Source: Galbitalea sp036491035
GTDB taxonomy: Bacteria; Actinomycetota; Actinomycetes; Actinomycetales; Microbacteriaceae
Direction of reading: 5' to 3'
NCBI GenBank assembly: GCA_036491035.1
Contig: DASXCU010000107.1
Coordinates: forward strand, 1-56,463
Length of the DNA: 56,463 nt
Positions 8,352 through 14,945 of this stretch are shown here, one piece after another. The notes under the pieces were generated by a model. The model saw only the letters and a list, made by a program, of their open reading frames with translations, did not search any database and was not told the origin of the DNA. The position numbers were made by a program, and so were the translations under genes. Each line of letters begins with the position of its first letter. Position 1 is the first letter of the stretch.

Positions 8352-8709
8352 GGGTCTTGCCTTTCTGTTGTTGATCCTGTTGTTGGTATTCCTGTTGCGT
8401 GGTCAGGTGTTGGTCGAGGGCGTCGAAGCTGTGCTCCCAGAACCGGCGGTACCCGTCGATCCAGTCCGCCGCCGGCTCCAGGGTGGCGGCGTTCAGCCGC
8501 GCCGGACGCCACTGGGCATCGCGTCCCCGTGAGATCAGTCCCGCCTTCTCGAGCACCTGAAGGTGTTTCGAGACGGCGGGAAGGCTCATCGCAAACGGCG
8601 CAGCGATCTGGTTCACCGTCGCCTCTCCGCGCGAGAGTGTCGCGAGGATCGCACGACGGGTCGGATCAGCGAGAGCCGCAAAGGTCCTGCTGAGTTCGTC
8701 GGTTGCCAT
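8344..8709 (-). CDS. ArsR-family winged-helix repressor
   Basis: 121 aa. The ArsR core is clear: FAALADPTRRAILATLSRGEATVNQIAAPFAMSLPAVSKHLQVLEKAGLISRGRDAQWRP. No metal-binding Cys pair is present (no ELCVCDL motif), so it belongs to the non-metal group linked to SRPBCC proteins. The last 20 residues are Gln-rich. Likely autorepressor of the ArsR-SRPBCC operon. TATTAT ends 6 nt upstream of ATG 8709, so the message is probably leaderless. Confidence 0.92.
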   Translation of the reverse strand: MATDELSRTFAALADPTRRAILATLSRGEATVNQIAAPFAMSLPAVSKHLQVLEKAGLISRGRDAQWRPARLNAATLEPAADWIDGYRRFWEHSFDALDQHLTTQQEYQQQDQQQKGKTHD

Positions 8710-8715
8710 GAACCC

Positions 8716-8749
8716 ATAATAAACCGATTGGCTAATTAATCAATAGGTT
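8716..8749 (-). promoter_or_regulatory. ArsR-operon promoter with AT-rich inverted repeat
   Basis: On the minus strand -10 TATTAT (8716-8721) and -35 TTGATT (8738-8743) are 16 bp apart. An inverted repeat overlaps them: AACCGATTG (8722-8730), 10-bp spacer, CAATAGGTT (8741-8749), one mismatch per arm. It is a good candidate operator for the ArsR product. Confidence 0.6.
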
Positions 8750-8776
8750 AATTACAACCTGCGGTTTGCCGGGACG

Positions 8777-8804
8777 AAATCAGTTAGCGACGCTAAACTG
8801 ATTT
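8777..8804. other. 28-bp bulged hairpin/inverted repeat upstream of the haemoglobin gene
   Basis: AAATCAGTTAGCG pairs with CGCTAAACTGATTT across a single central base, with one bulged T. It lies 52 nt before the truncated-haemoglobin start, in a much more AT-rich stretch than its surroundings, and has no T-run after it. An operator or the 5' edge of a structured leader are the best guesses. Confidence 0.5.
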
Positions 8805-8856
8805 GACGGCATCGCACCTAGGCGATCGTCGTGAGATTCGAAACCGGAACCTGACC

Positions 8857-9222
8857 ATGTCCGAGAATTTCGTCACCGCCGACGCAGATTCGGTGAGTCG
8901 CGGCGTCTCCCTGTTTCTCGATCGGATGCTCGCGGACCCAACGCTGAGTTGGACGTTCGCGGGGGTTGATCGCGACCTGGTACAGCGTCATGCGCTGGCC
9001 TTCGTCATCGCCGCGCTCGGCGGCCCGGACCTTTACGTCGGGCGGAATCTGCGCCGCGTGCACGAAAGATTCGACCTCAGCAACGCCAACTTCGATCGCG
9101 CCGTCGATCACTTGAGCGCGTCGATGCGCGACGCCGGTATCTCCAAGGGAGTGATCGCCGACCTCGCCATCCGCCTGGAGCCCCTTCGCCAGCAGATCGT
9201 GACCGAGCGCTCGGCGAGCTAG
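8857..9222 (+). CDS. group I truncated haemoglobin-like protein
   Basis: 121 aa, the usual trHbN length. Landmarks: FLDRMLADPTLSWTFAGVD (B helix/CD region), AFVIAALGGPDLYVG (E helix and GGP turn) and RRVHERFDLS with H69 as the proximal haem ligand. Aligned by eye with mycobacterial trHbN, B10 is Leu21 rather than Tyr, and the E7 and E11 positions are nonpolar, so the distal pocket looks hydrophobic. Start ATG 8857 is preceded by CGGAACC; an in-frame TTG at 8803 is less likely. Possible roles are O2/NO chemistry, or loss of ligand-stabilising function. Shares its stop (CTAG) with the convergent MFS gene. Confidence 0.8.
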   Translation: MSENFVTADADSVSRGVSLFLDRMLADPTLSWTFAGVDRDLVQRHALAFVIAALGGPDLYVGRNLRRVHERFDLSNANFDRAVDHLSASMRDAGISKGVIADLAIRLEPLRQQIVTERSAS

Positions 9223-10445
9223 CTCGGCTGCACGCCGACCGGTTCGGTGTCGGGGATCGGACTCGAGTCTCGCCCCCGAAGGTCCGGGTGCCAGCCGTGG
9301 AACGCGATCGCGACGAGCGCACCCAGCACGGCGAGAATCGCCGCGACGATGAAGCCGCCAAGTGCGCCGTGGCTGTCGATGAAGAATCCTGCGACCGCCG
9401 ATCCCGCTGCCGCACCGATTAGCTGTCCGGTGCCCACCCAGCCGTACGCCTCGGCGGTCTCGCTGAACCGGACGCTCGACGCGACGATCGCGGACATCAC
9501 CCCGAGCGCCGGCGCGATGCCAAGACCCGCCACGAGAAGCGCGCCGGTGAGCGTCCAGAACTCGCCGCCGAACGGAAGGGCGACAGCGACGGTGGCCAGC
9601 GCGATGCCGATCGCGATCACGACCATCCGGCGGGACAGCGCCCACCGGTCCAGTTGCTGGCTGCCGAGTGCGAGTCCTCCGATGAGCGAACCGATGGACC
9701 AGATGGCAAGGACGATGCCGGCCTGCGGTCCGCCGTGTCCGAAGACCGAGACGACGTCGGCCTCGGTGGCGGAGCACGCGCCGATCAGCAGCAGGCCGAC
9801 GAGCGTCGCGAGGATCACGGGCTTCTTGCGAAGCACGGCACCGAGCGATCGGCGACTGCGTGGGATTCGCACCTTGCCCACCTCGGGCGACAGCAGGAAC
9901 CACAGGCCACCGCCGAGGAGCAGGATGCCCGGGATCACGACACCCAGCACCGTCGAGATCTGGATCGAGACGAAGGTGATGATGACAGGCCCGGCGATCC
10001 AGATGATCTCCTGGGCCGACGCGTCGAGCGCGAACAGGCGGGTCAGCTGCGAGGACGTCACCATCTTCGGGTAAATGGTTCGAACGGCGGGCTGCACGGG
10101 AGGCGTGCTGAGGCCGCCCAGGAACCCGATCACCATGTAGGTCGGCAGTGTCAGTTGCACGAACGCGATCGTGAAGACCGTCGCAGCGCAGACCAGCGTC
10201 GTGAGGATCAGGACCGGGCGCATTCCCCAGCGACCCATCCATCGGCTGGTAAGCGGGCCGGCGATCGCCTGGCCGACGCTGGTCGCCGCAAGGACGAGTC
10301 CCGCCTCGCCGTACGAATGCGTGACGTACTGGACGCGCAGCAGGTAGGCGAGCGACAGCATGCCGTTCGGCATGCGTGCCGTGAGCTGTGCGGCGATGAT
10401 CCGCGCGACGCCCGGTGTGCGAAGCAGCCCCCCGTAGGTGCTCAA
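9219..10445 (-). CDS. MFS transporter
   Basis: 408 aa with about 12 membrane segments. The TM2-TM3 loop is GPLTSRWMGRWGMRPVLIL, an MFS A-motif variant; TM4-5 region has GFLGGLSTPPVQPAVRTIYP. Starts at TTG 10445 (MSTYGGLLRTPGVAR), with GAGG about 9 nt upstream; no ATG/GTG alternative preserves TM1. Resembles actinobacterial MFS proteins of unknown substrate with the same LRTPGV N-terminus (recollection, not searched). The promoter region is shared with the ribonucleotide reductase control region on the other side. Confidence 0.85.
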   Translation of the reverse strand: MSTYGGLLRTPGVARIIAAQLTARMPNGMLSLAYLLRVQYVTHSYGEAGLVLAATSVGQAIAGPLTSRWMGRWGMRPVLILTTLVCAATVFTIAFVQLTLPTYMVIGFLGGLSTPPVQPAVRTIYPKMVTSSQLTRLFALDASAQEIIWIAGPVIITFVSIQISTVLGVVIPGILLLGGGLWFLLSPEVGKVRIPRSRRSLGAVLRKKPVILATLVGLLLIGACSATEADVVSVFGHGGPQAGIVLAIWSIGSLIGGLALGSQQLDRWALSRRMVVIAIGIALATVAVALPFGGEFWTLTGALLVAGLGIAPALGVMSAIVASSVRFSETAEAYGWVGTGQLIGAAAGSAVAGFFIDSHGALGGFIVAAILAVLGALVAIAFHGWHPDLRGRDSSPIPDTEPVGVQPS

Positions 10446-10533
10446 CCGCAGAGCCTCATCGACGCCTCATTTCGGTCTCATTCTATCGGCCCTGCGCCGC
10501 CGGAATCCGGGAGGTCGGTGGTCGCTCCTACGG

Positions 10534-10619
10534 TTGTCCACAGGAGCCGCGCAGTTGTGCACAGGAACGGCAGTCGATTGTGCAAAAAAGGGGAGAAGTT
10601 GTTCACAAAATGTGGACGA
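10534..10619. promoter_or_regulatory. array of DnaA-box-like 9-mers upstream of nrdA
   Basis: Within the 381-bp gap before nrdA four 9-mers face the same way: TTGTCCACA (10534-10542, the actinobacterial DnaA box), TTGTGCACA (10555), TTGTGCAAA (10578) and TTGTTCACA (10599). Start-to-start distances are 21, 23 and 21 bp, about two helical turns each. A fifth, TCGTCCACA, is on the other strand at 10611-10619. In E. coli DnaA binds upstream of nrdAB, so replication-linked control is a reasonable reading. Confidence 0.6.
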
Positions 10620-10624
10620 CACGC

Positions 10625-10670
10625 CACGATATCTAGTGCTAACTCATCGTCGCACCCCCAAGATATAGTG
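10625..10670 (+). promoter_or_regulatory. pair of NrdR boxes and probable nrdA promoter
   Basis: CACGATATCTAGTG (10625-10638) and CCCAAGATATAGTG (10657-10670) match the NrdR-box core CACTATATATAGTG at 12 and 11 of 14 positions and start 32 bp apart, three helical turns, the usual arrangement for the ATP-cone repressor NrdR. The second box contains TATAGT (10664-10669), a likely -10. The rest of the gap, to 10826, is a leader of about 155 nt with an AT-rich inverted repeat (TTTGTT/AACAAA, 10732-10748); no known riboswitch recognised. Confidence 0.75.
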
Positions 10671-10826
10671 ATCAAGCCGCCGGGTCGGGGGCGATGGAAA
10701 AGGCACTGGTCAGGGGCATTTCGGTGCCGGTTTTGTTGTTAAAACAAAGCGGGCAGATGAGATGTTTTCGGCGATTAGGGCACCTGCCAACGGGTGAGTT
10801 CGCCGCCGCATTTAGAGGAGTTTTTC

Positions 10827-13271
10827 GTGGGAATTACCGTAGTAAAGCGCAATGGCGAACGTGAGCCGTACGACGCGAACAAGATCAACCTCGCGATCGA
10901 GCACGCCGCACACGGTCTCGACGAGAACATCACCTGGGTCACGCAGATCGCGTCCGAGCTCGAGCTGACCCTCTTCGATGGCATCACCACACAGCAGCTG
11001 GACGAAGCGGTCATCCAGGTCGCCCTCCAGAACGTCAAGGACGACCCGGCGTTCGACATCGTCGCCGCACGTCTCCTGCTGAAGACCATCTACAAGCGCG
11101 TCCTCGGCGACTACGAGACCGCCGCAGAGCTGAAGCAACTGCACAAGCAGCACTTCGCCACCAACATCACTCGCGGTGTAGACGAGGGACTCCTCGACAC
11201 CCGCCTGACCCAGCTCTTCGATCTTGAGAAGCTCGCCAACGCACTCGAGCCCGACCACGACGAGCTCCTGAAGTACATCGGTCTCGTCACCCTGAACAAC
11301 CGCTACGGCATCAAGGGCCGCAACGGAGACGCCCTCGAGGTGCCGCAGTACTTCTGGATGCGCATCGCGATGGGTCTCTCGCTCAACGAAGCAGACCCCA
11401 CATCACACGCTCTCGCCTTCTACGCGAAGATGTCGAAGCTCGAGTACATCGCGGCCGGCTCCACGCTCGTCAACGCGGGCACCGCGTACCCCCAGCTCGC
11501 GAACTGCTTCGTCATGGAGATGCAGGACGACATGGAGCACATCGCGAAGACGACCCGCGATGTCATGTGGCTCACCAAGGGCACCGGTGGCATCGGACTC
11601 TCCGTCACGAAGCTTCGTGCGCAGGGCTCACCCATCCGCTCGAACAACACCACGTCGACCGGCCCGATCCCGTTCATGCACACGATCGACTCGATCCTTC
11701 GTGCGGTCAGCCGCGGCGGCAAGAAGTTCGGCGCGCTCTGCTTCTACATGGAGAACTGGCACCTCGACTTCCCCGAGTTCCTTGATCTCCGCCAGAACTC
11801 CGGCGACCCCTACCGCCGCACCCGCACGGCGAACACCGCGGTCTGGATCAGCGACGAGTTCATGAAGCGCGTCCAGAACGACGACGACTGGTACCTCTTC
11901 GACCCGCTCGAGGTGTCCGACCTCAACGAGCTCTACGGGCAGGCGTTCTCCACCAGGTACAACGAGTACGTGGCCAAAGCCGAAGCCGGCGAGATGCGGA
12001 TGTTCAAGAAGATCGGCGCTCGCGAGCAGTTCAAGTCGATCCTGATCTCGCTCCAGACCACCAGCCACCCGTGGCTGACCTGGAAGGACACCATCAACAA
12101 CCGTGCGCTCAACAACAACACGGGCACGATCCACCTCTCCAACCTCTGCACCGAGATCACGCTGCCGCAGGATGTCGACAACGTCTCCGTCTGCAACCTG
12201 GTATCGATCAACCTGTCGCAGCACGTCCTCAATAACGACGCTGCCGGCCTGAAGATCGACTTCGAGAAGATCGAGGCGAGCGCGCGTCTGGCCGTCCGCC
12301 AGCTCGACAACCTCATCGACATCACGCGTTCGTCGGTGAAGGAGGCGGACTTCTCCAACCACCAGAACCGCGCCGTCGGCCTCGGTGTCATGGGCTTCAC
12401 CGACATCATCGAGCGACTCGGCGTCAGCTACGAGAGCGAGGCGGCGTACGACCTGATCGACGAGATCATGGAGCACGTCTCCTACGCCGCTATCGACGAG
12501 AGCGCCAACCTCGCGGTGGAGCGTGGCTCGTACCCCAACTTCGACGGTTCAGGCTGGTCGAAGGGCATGGTGCCGATCGACACGATCGCCGTTACCGAGA
12601 AGGATCGCGGCTCCGAGATCAAGGTCAACCGCACGACCCGCCTCGACTGGGATGCTCTGCGTGCCAAGGTCAAGGGCGGCATGCGTAACGCGACGCTCAT
12701 GGCGATCGCGCCCACCGCATCCATTGGTCTTGTCGCCGGCACGACCCCGGGCTTCGACCCGCAGTTCGCGCAGATCTTCAGCCGCGCCACCTCGAACGGC
12801 AAGTTCCTCGAGGTCAACCGCAACCTGGTGAACGAGCTGCAGAAGCGGGGCCTCTGGGAGTCGACGAAGGAGACCATCCTGCGTAGCCAGGGCGACATCC
12901 AGGGGATCGAGGCGATCCCGGATGACGTTAAGGCGACCTACAAGACAAGCTTCCAGCTCTCGCCGTACGCGTTCCTCGAGGTCGCGGCTCGCGCCCAGAA
13001 GTGGATCGACCAGGCCATCAGCCGCAACATGTACCTGGAGACGCGCGACCTCGGCGAGATGATGGACATCTATTTCGCCGCCTGGGAGCGCGGCGTCAAG
13101 ACGACCTACTACCTGCACATGAAGCCGCGGCACACCGCCGAGCAGTCCACCGTCAAGGTCAACAAGTCGGAAGACCTGACGGCTGCAACGAGCGTCCCGA
13201 CCGAGTCGGCCGCCCCCAGCAGCACGCCAGCACGTCGTGGCTTCGGCGGACTCGCCGCGAAGTCGGAGTAA
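10827..13271 (+). CDS. nrdA: ribonucleoside-diphosphate reductase, alpha (large) subunit, lacking the C-terminal CxxC
   Basis: 814 aa from GTG 10827, with AGAGGAG 7 nt upstream. An N-terminal ATP-cone (ITVVKRNGEREPYDANKINLAI) provides allosteric on/off control. Catalytic residues are visible: C227 (LANCFVM), N439/C441/E443 (NLCTEI), C456 (VCNLV) and the radical-path pair Y761-Y762 (TTYYLHM). It reduces NDPs to dNDPs with NrdB. The odd point is the end: after an Ala/Pro/Ser linker the protein stops at RRGFGGLAAKSE with no redox Cys pair. In this family a C-terminal CxxC shuttles electrons from thioredoxin to the active-site disulfide. That motif is found in the next tiny ORF. Operon with the mini-ORF, nrdB and a GNAT gene. 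Confidence 0.95.
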   Translation: MGITVVKRNGEREPYDANKINLAIEHAAHGLDENITWVTQIASELELTLFDGITTQQLDEAVIQVALQNVKDDPAFDIVAARLLLKTIYKRVLGDYETAAELKQLHKQHFATNITRGVDEGLLDTRLTQLFDLEKLANALEPDHDELLKYIGLVTLNNRYGIKGRNGDALEVPQYFWMRIAMGLSLNEADPTSHALAFYAKMSKLEYIAAGSTLVNAGTAYPQLANCFVMEMQDDMEHIAKTTRDVMWLTKGTGGIGLSVTKLRAQGSPIRSNNTTSTGPIPFMHTIDSILRAVSRGGKKFGALCFYMENWHLDFPEFLDLRQNSGDPYRRTRTANTAVWISDEFMKRVQNDDDWYLFDPLEVSDLNELYGQAFSTRYNEYVAKAEAGEMRMFKKIGAREQFKSILISLQTTSHPWLTWKDTINNRALNNNTGTIHLSNLCTEITLPQDVDNVSVCNLVSINLSQHVLNNDAAGLKIDFEKIEASARLAVRQLDNLIDITRSSVKEADFSNHQNRAVGLGVMGFTDIIERLGVSYESEAAYDLIDEIMEHVSYAAIDESANLAVERGSYPNFDGSGWSKGMVPIDTIAVTEKDRGSEIKVNRTTRLDWDALRAKVKGGMRNATLMAIAPTASIGLVAGTTPGFDPQFAQIFSRATSNGKFLEVNRNLVNELQKRGLWESTKETILRSQGDIQGIEAIPDDVKATYKTSFQLSPYAFLEVAARAQKWIDQAISRNMYLETRDLGEMMDIYFAAWERGVKTTYYLHMKPRHTAEQSTVKVNKSEDLTAATSVPTESAAPSSTPARRGFGGLAAKSE

Positions 13272-13275
13272 CGGC

Positions 13276-13374
13276 ATGAACCCCTTTGACGCCGTGCTCA
13301 TTAATTACAACGACTCCGAATACCAGATCCCGGTAGACCCGATGGACGACCTGCAATGCGAAAGCTGCCAGTAG
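13276..13374 (+). CDS. 32-aa ORF carrying the NrdA-type CxxC tail (split or frameshifted NrdA C-terminus)
   Basis: Begins 4 nt after the nrdA stop, in the +1 frame relative to nrdA, and ends 4 nt before nrdB. The peptide starts MNPFDAVLINYNDSEY and ends DPMDDLQCESCQ, with C28 and C31 as the last residues but one, exactly the layout of a NrdA C-terminal redox tail. It has its own start signals: ATG 13276 preceded by GGAG with 7-nt spacing, formed by the last nrdA codons. Three explanations: a separately translated tail that works in trans, a programmed or natural frameshift joining it to NrdA, or a sequencing/assembly error. The good ribosome-binding site favours true translation. Not recognised as an annotated family. 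Confidence 0.65.
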   Translation: MNPFDAVLINYNDSEYQIPVDPMDDLQCESCQ

Positions 13375-13378
13375 CAAA

Positions 13379-14371
13379 ATGGGCATTCTAGGAACCGGTC
13401 TTCAGGAGGGACTCCTCCTCAAGCCGATCAAGTACCAGTGGGCCATGGACCTGTACGACCAGGCGGTCGCCAACACCTGGTTCCCGAACGAGATCCAGCT
13501 GGGCGAGGACATCGCCGACTTCAAAAAGATGACGGAAGAAGAGCGTCACGCTGTCACCTTCCTGATGAGCTACTTCAACCCGAACGAGTTGCTCGTAAAC
13601 AAGGCGCTCGCGTTCGGTGTGTACCCGTACGTCTCCGCCGCCGAGTGCAGCCTGTACCTCGCCAAGCAGATGTGGGAAGAAGCCAACCACTGCATGAGCT
13701 TCGAGTACGTGCTCGAGACATTCCCGATCGACCGTGATGCCGCGTACAACTCGCACGTCGACATCCCGTCTATGGCGAAAAAAGAAGAGTTCGAGATCAA
13801 ATACATCCGTCGCATGACGGAGCAGACGCTCGACATCTCGACCACCGAGGGCAAGAAAGACTTCGTGCGCAACCTCGTCGCGTACAACGTCATCCTCGAG
13901 GGTGTCTGGTTCTACTCGGGATTCATGGTGGCTCTGTCGTTCCGCCAGCGGAACCTGCTGCGCAACTTCGGCTCGCTCATGGACTGGGTTGTTCGCGACG
14001 AGTCGCTTCACCTCAAGTTCGGGATCAACCTGATCCTGACGGTGCTCGAGGAGAACCCGGACCTGCAGACCGAGGAATTCGCGACCGAGATCAAGCAGAT
14101 GATCCTGGACGCCGTCGAGATGGAGGAGGAGTACAACCGTGATCTCCTTCCGGGTGGCATCCTCGGGCTCAACTCGAGCTACATCAACCAGTACGTGAAG
14201 TACCTGGCCGATCGTCGCCTCGAGGAGCTGGGTTTCGAGGCGGAGTACAACGTTTCGAACCCCGCGAAGTGGATGGCCGCCGCGAACGACACCCTGCAGC
14301 TCGTCAACTTCTTCGAGTCGACCAACACGTCGTACGAATCCAACGCTTCGGCGACGTCCGCCAAGAAGTAG
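13379..14371 (+). CDS. nrdB: ribonucleoside-diphosphate reductase, beta subunit, class Ic-like (no radical Tyr)
   Basis: 330 aa. The six dimetal ligands are present: E70 (NPNELLVNK), E101 and H104 (EEANHCMSF), E174 (ILEGVWFY), E208 and H211 (RDESLHLKFG). The residue four after the first ligand His, which is the radical tyrosine (Y122) in E. coli NrdB, is F108. Phe here, with Glu as first ligand, is the signature of class Ic enzymes, known from Chlamydia trachomatis, which use a Mn/Fe cofactor instead of a tyrosyl radical. The C-terminal tail (LVNFFESTNTSYESN) keeps a Tyr for radical transfer to NrdA. Translated directly after the mini-ORF. Confidence 0.93.
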   Translation: MGILGTGLQEGLLLKPIKYQWAMDLYDQAVANTWFPNEIQLGEDIADFKKMTEEERHAVTFLMSYFNPNELLVNKALAFGVYPYVSAAECSLYLAKQMWEEANHCMSFEYVLETFPIDRDAAYNSHVDIPSMAKKEEFEIKYIRRMTEQTLDISTTEGKKDFVRNLVAYNVILEGVWFYSGFMVALSFRQRNLLRNFGSLMDWVVRDESLHLKFGINLILTVLEENPDLQTEEFATEIKQMILDAVEMEEEYNRDLLPGGILGLNSSYINQYVKYLADRRLEELGFEAEYNVSNPAKWMAAANDTLQLVNFFESTNTSYESNASATSAKK

Positions 14372-14372
14372 C

Positions 14373-14858
14373 GTGTCGATCGAGTACCGCCGCATCCCGT
14401 ACGGCAGCCCCGAAGCTGGCGTGCTCCTCGACCAGATGGACGCCGAGATGGGCGCACTCTACGGGCGCACCCGCGAGGGTCGCGACCCGGAGATGTCGCG
14501 CCTCGTCGACATCGCGCTGACGGTTCACCCGGAGCAGATGTTGGGCTCGGTGGTCGCGTTCGACGGCGACGAACTCATCGGGCACGCGGCGGCGCGACCA
14601 TTCGAGGATTCGCTCGAGGTCAAGCGCGTCTACGTGCGCCCCGACCATCGCGGTCAGGGCATCTCGAAGAAGTTGATGTTCGAACTGGAGGACATCGCCC
14701 GCGAACGCGGCATCACGTCCCTCATCCTGCAGACCGGCAACCTGCAGGCGGAGGCCATCGCGCTCTACACGAAGCTCGGCTACGTCCCGATCGAGCGGTT
14801 CGGGGCCTACGCGCCGGTGCCGTTCTTCCTCTGCTTCGGCAAATCCCTGCTCGCCTAA
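14373..14858 (+). CDS. GNAT-family N-acetyltransferase
   Basis: 161 aa from GTG 14373, one base after the nrdB stop, so it is translationally coupled to nrdB. Acetyl-CoA-binding motif A is clear: VKRVYVRPDHRGQGISKKLMFELEDIARERG (the R-x-x-G-x-G/A loop is RGQGIS), followed by LILQTGNLQAEAIALYTKLGYVPIERFGAY, the motif B/C end of the fold. Transfers acetyl from acetyl-CoA to an unknown amine. The link with deoxynucleotide synthesis may be only positional. Confidence 0.9.
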   Translation: MSIEYRRIPYGSPEAGVLLDQMDAEMGALYGRTREGRDPEMSRLVDIALTVHPEQMLGSVVAFDGDELIGHAAARPFEDSLEVKRVYVRPDHRGQGISKKLMFELEDIARERGITSLILQTGNLQAEAIALYTKLGYVPIERFGAYAPVPFFLCFGKSLLA

Positions 14859-14945
14859 TTCGGGGGAGCCGCCCAGTGCGGCGGAAGCCATGCCAGAGAA
14901 TTGCGGCGATTCGTAATGTTCTTGCAGCAAGGCCATACTGTCCGT

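Noticed and set aside
10671..10826. Cobalamin riboswitch in the nrdA leader
   Set aside because: Considered because B12 riboswitches sometimes precede class I reductases, but the conserved B12-box elements were not found; only weak hairpins are present.
10694..10864. 56-codon upstream ORF (MEKALVRG...) in the nrdA leader, overlapping the nrdA start
   Set aside because: Poor ribosome-binding site and no stop before nrdA; the peptide end is out-of-frame nrdA sequence. A regulatory uORF cannot be excluded but has no support.
13262..13280. Programmed +1 frameshift at the nrdA stop codon (prfB-like)
   Set aside because: Slippage from GAG to AGU pairs poorly, and a good ATG with GGAG spacing explains translation of the tail more simply; kept only as an alternative in the main finding.
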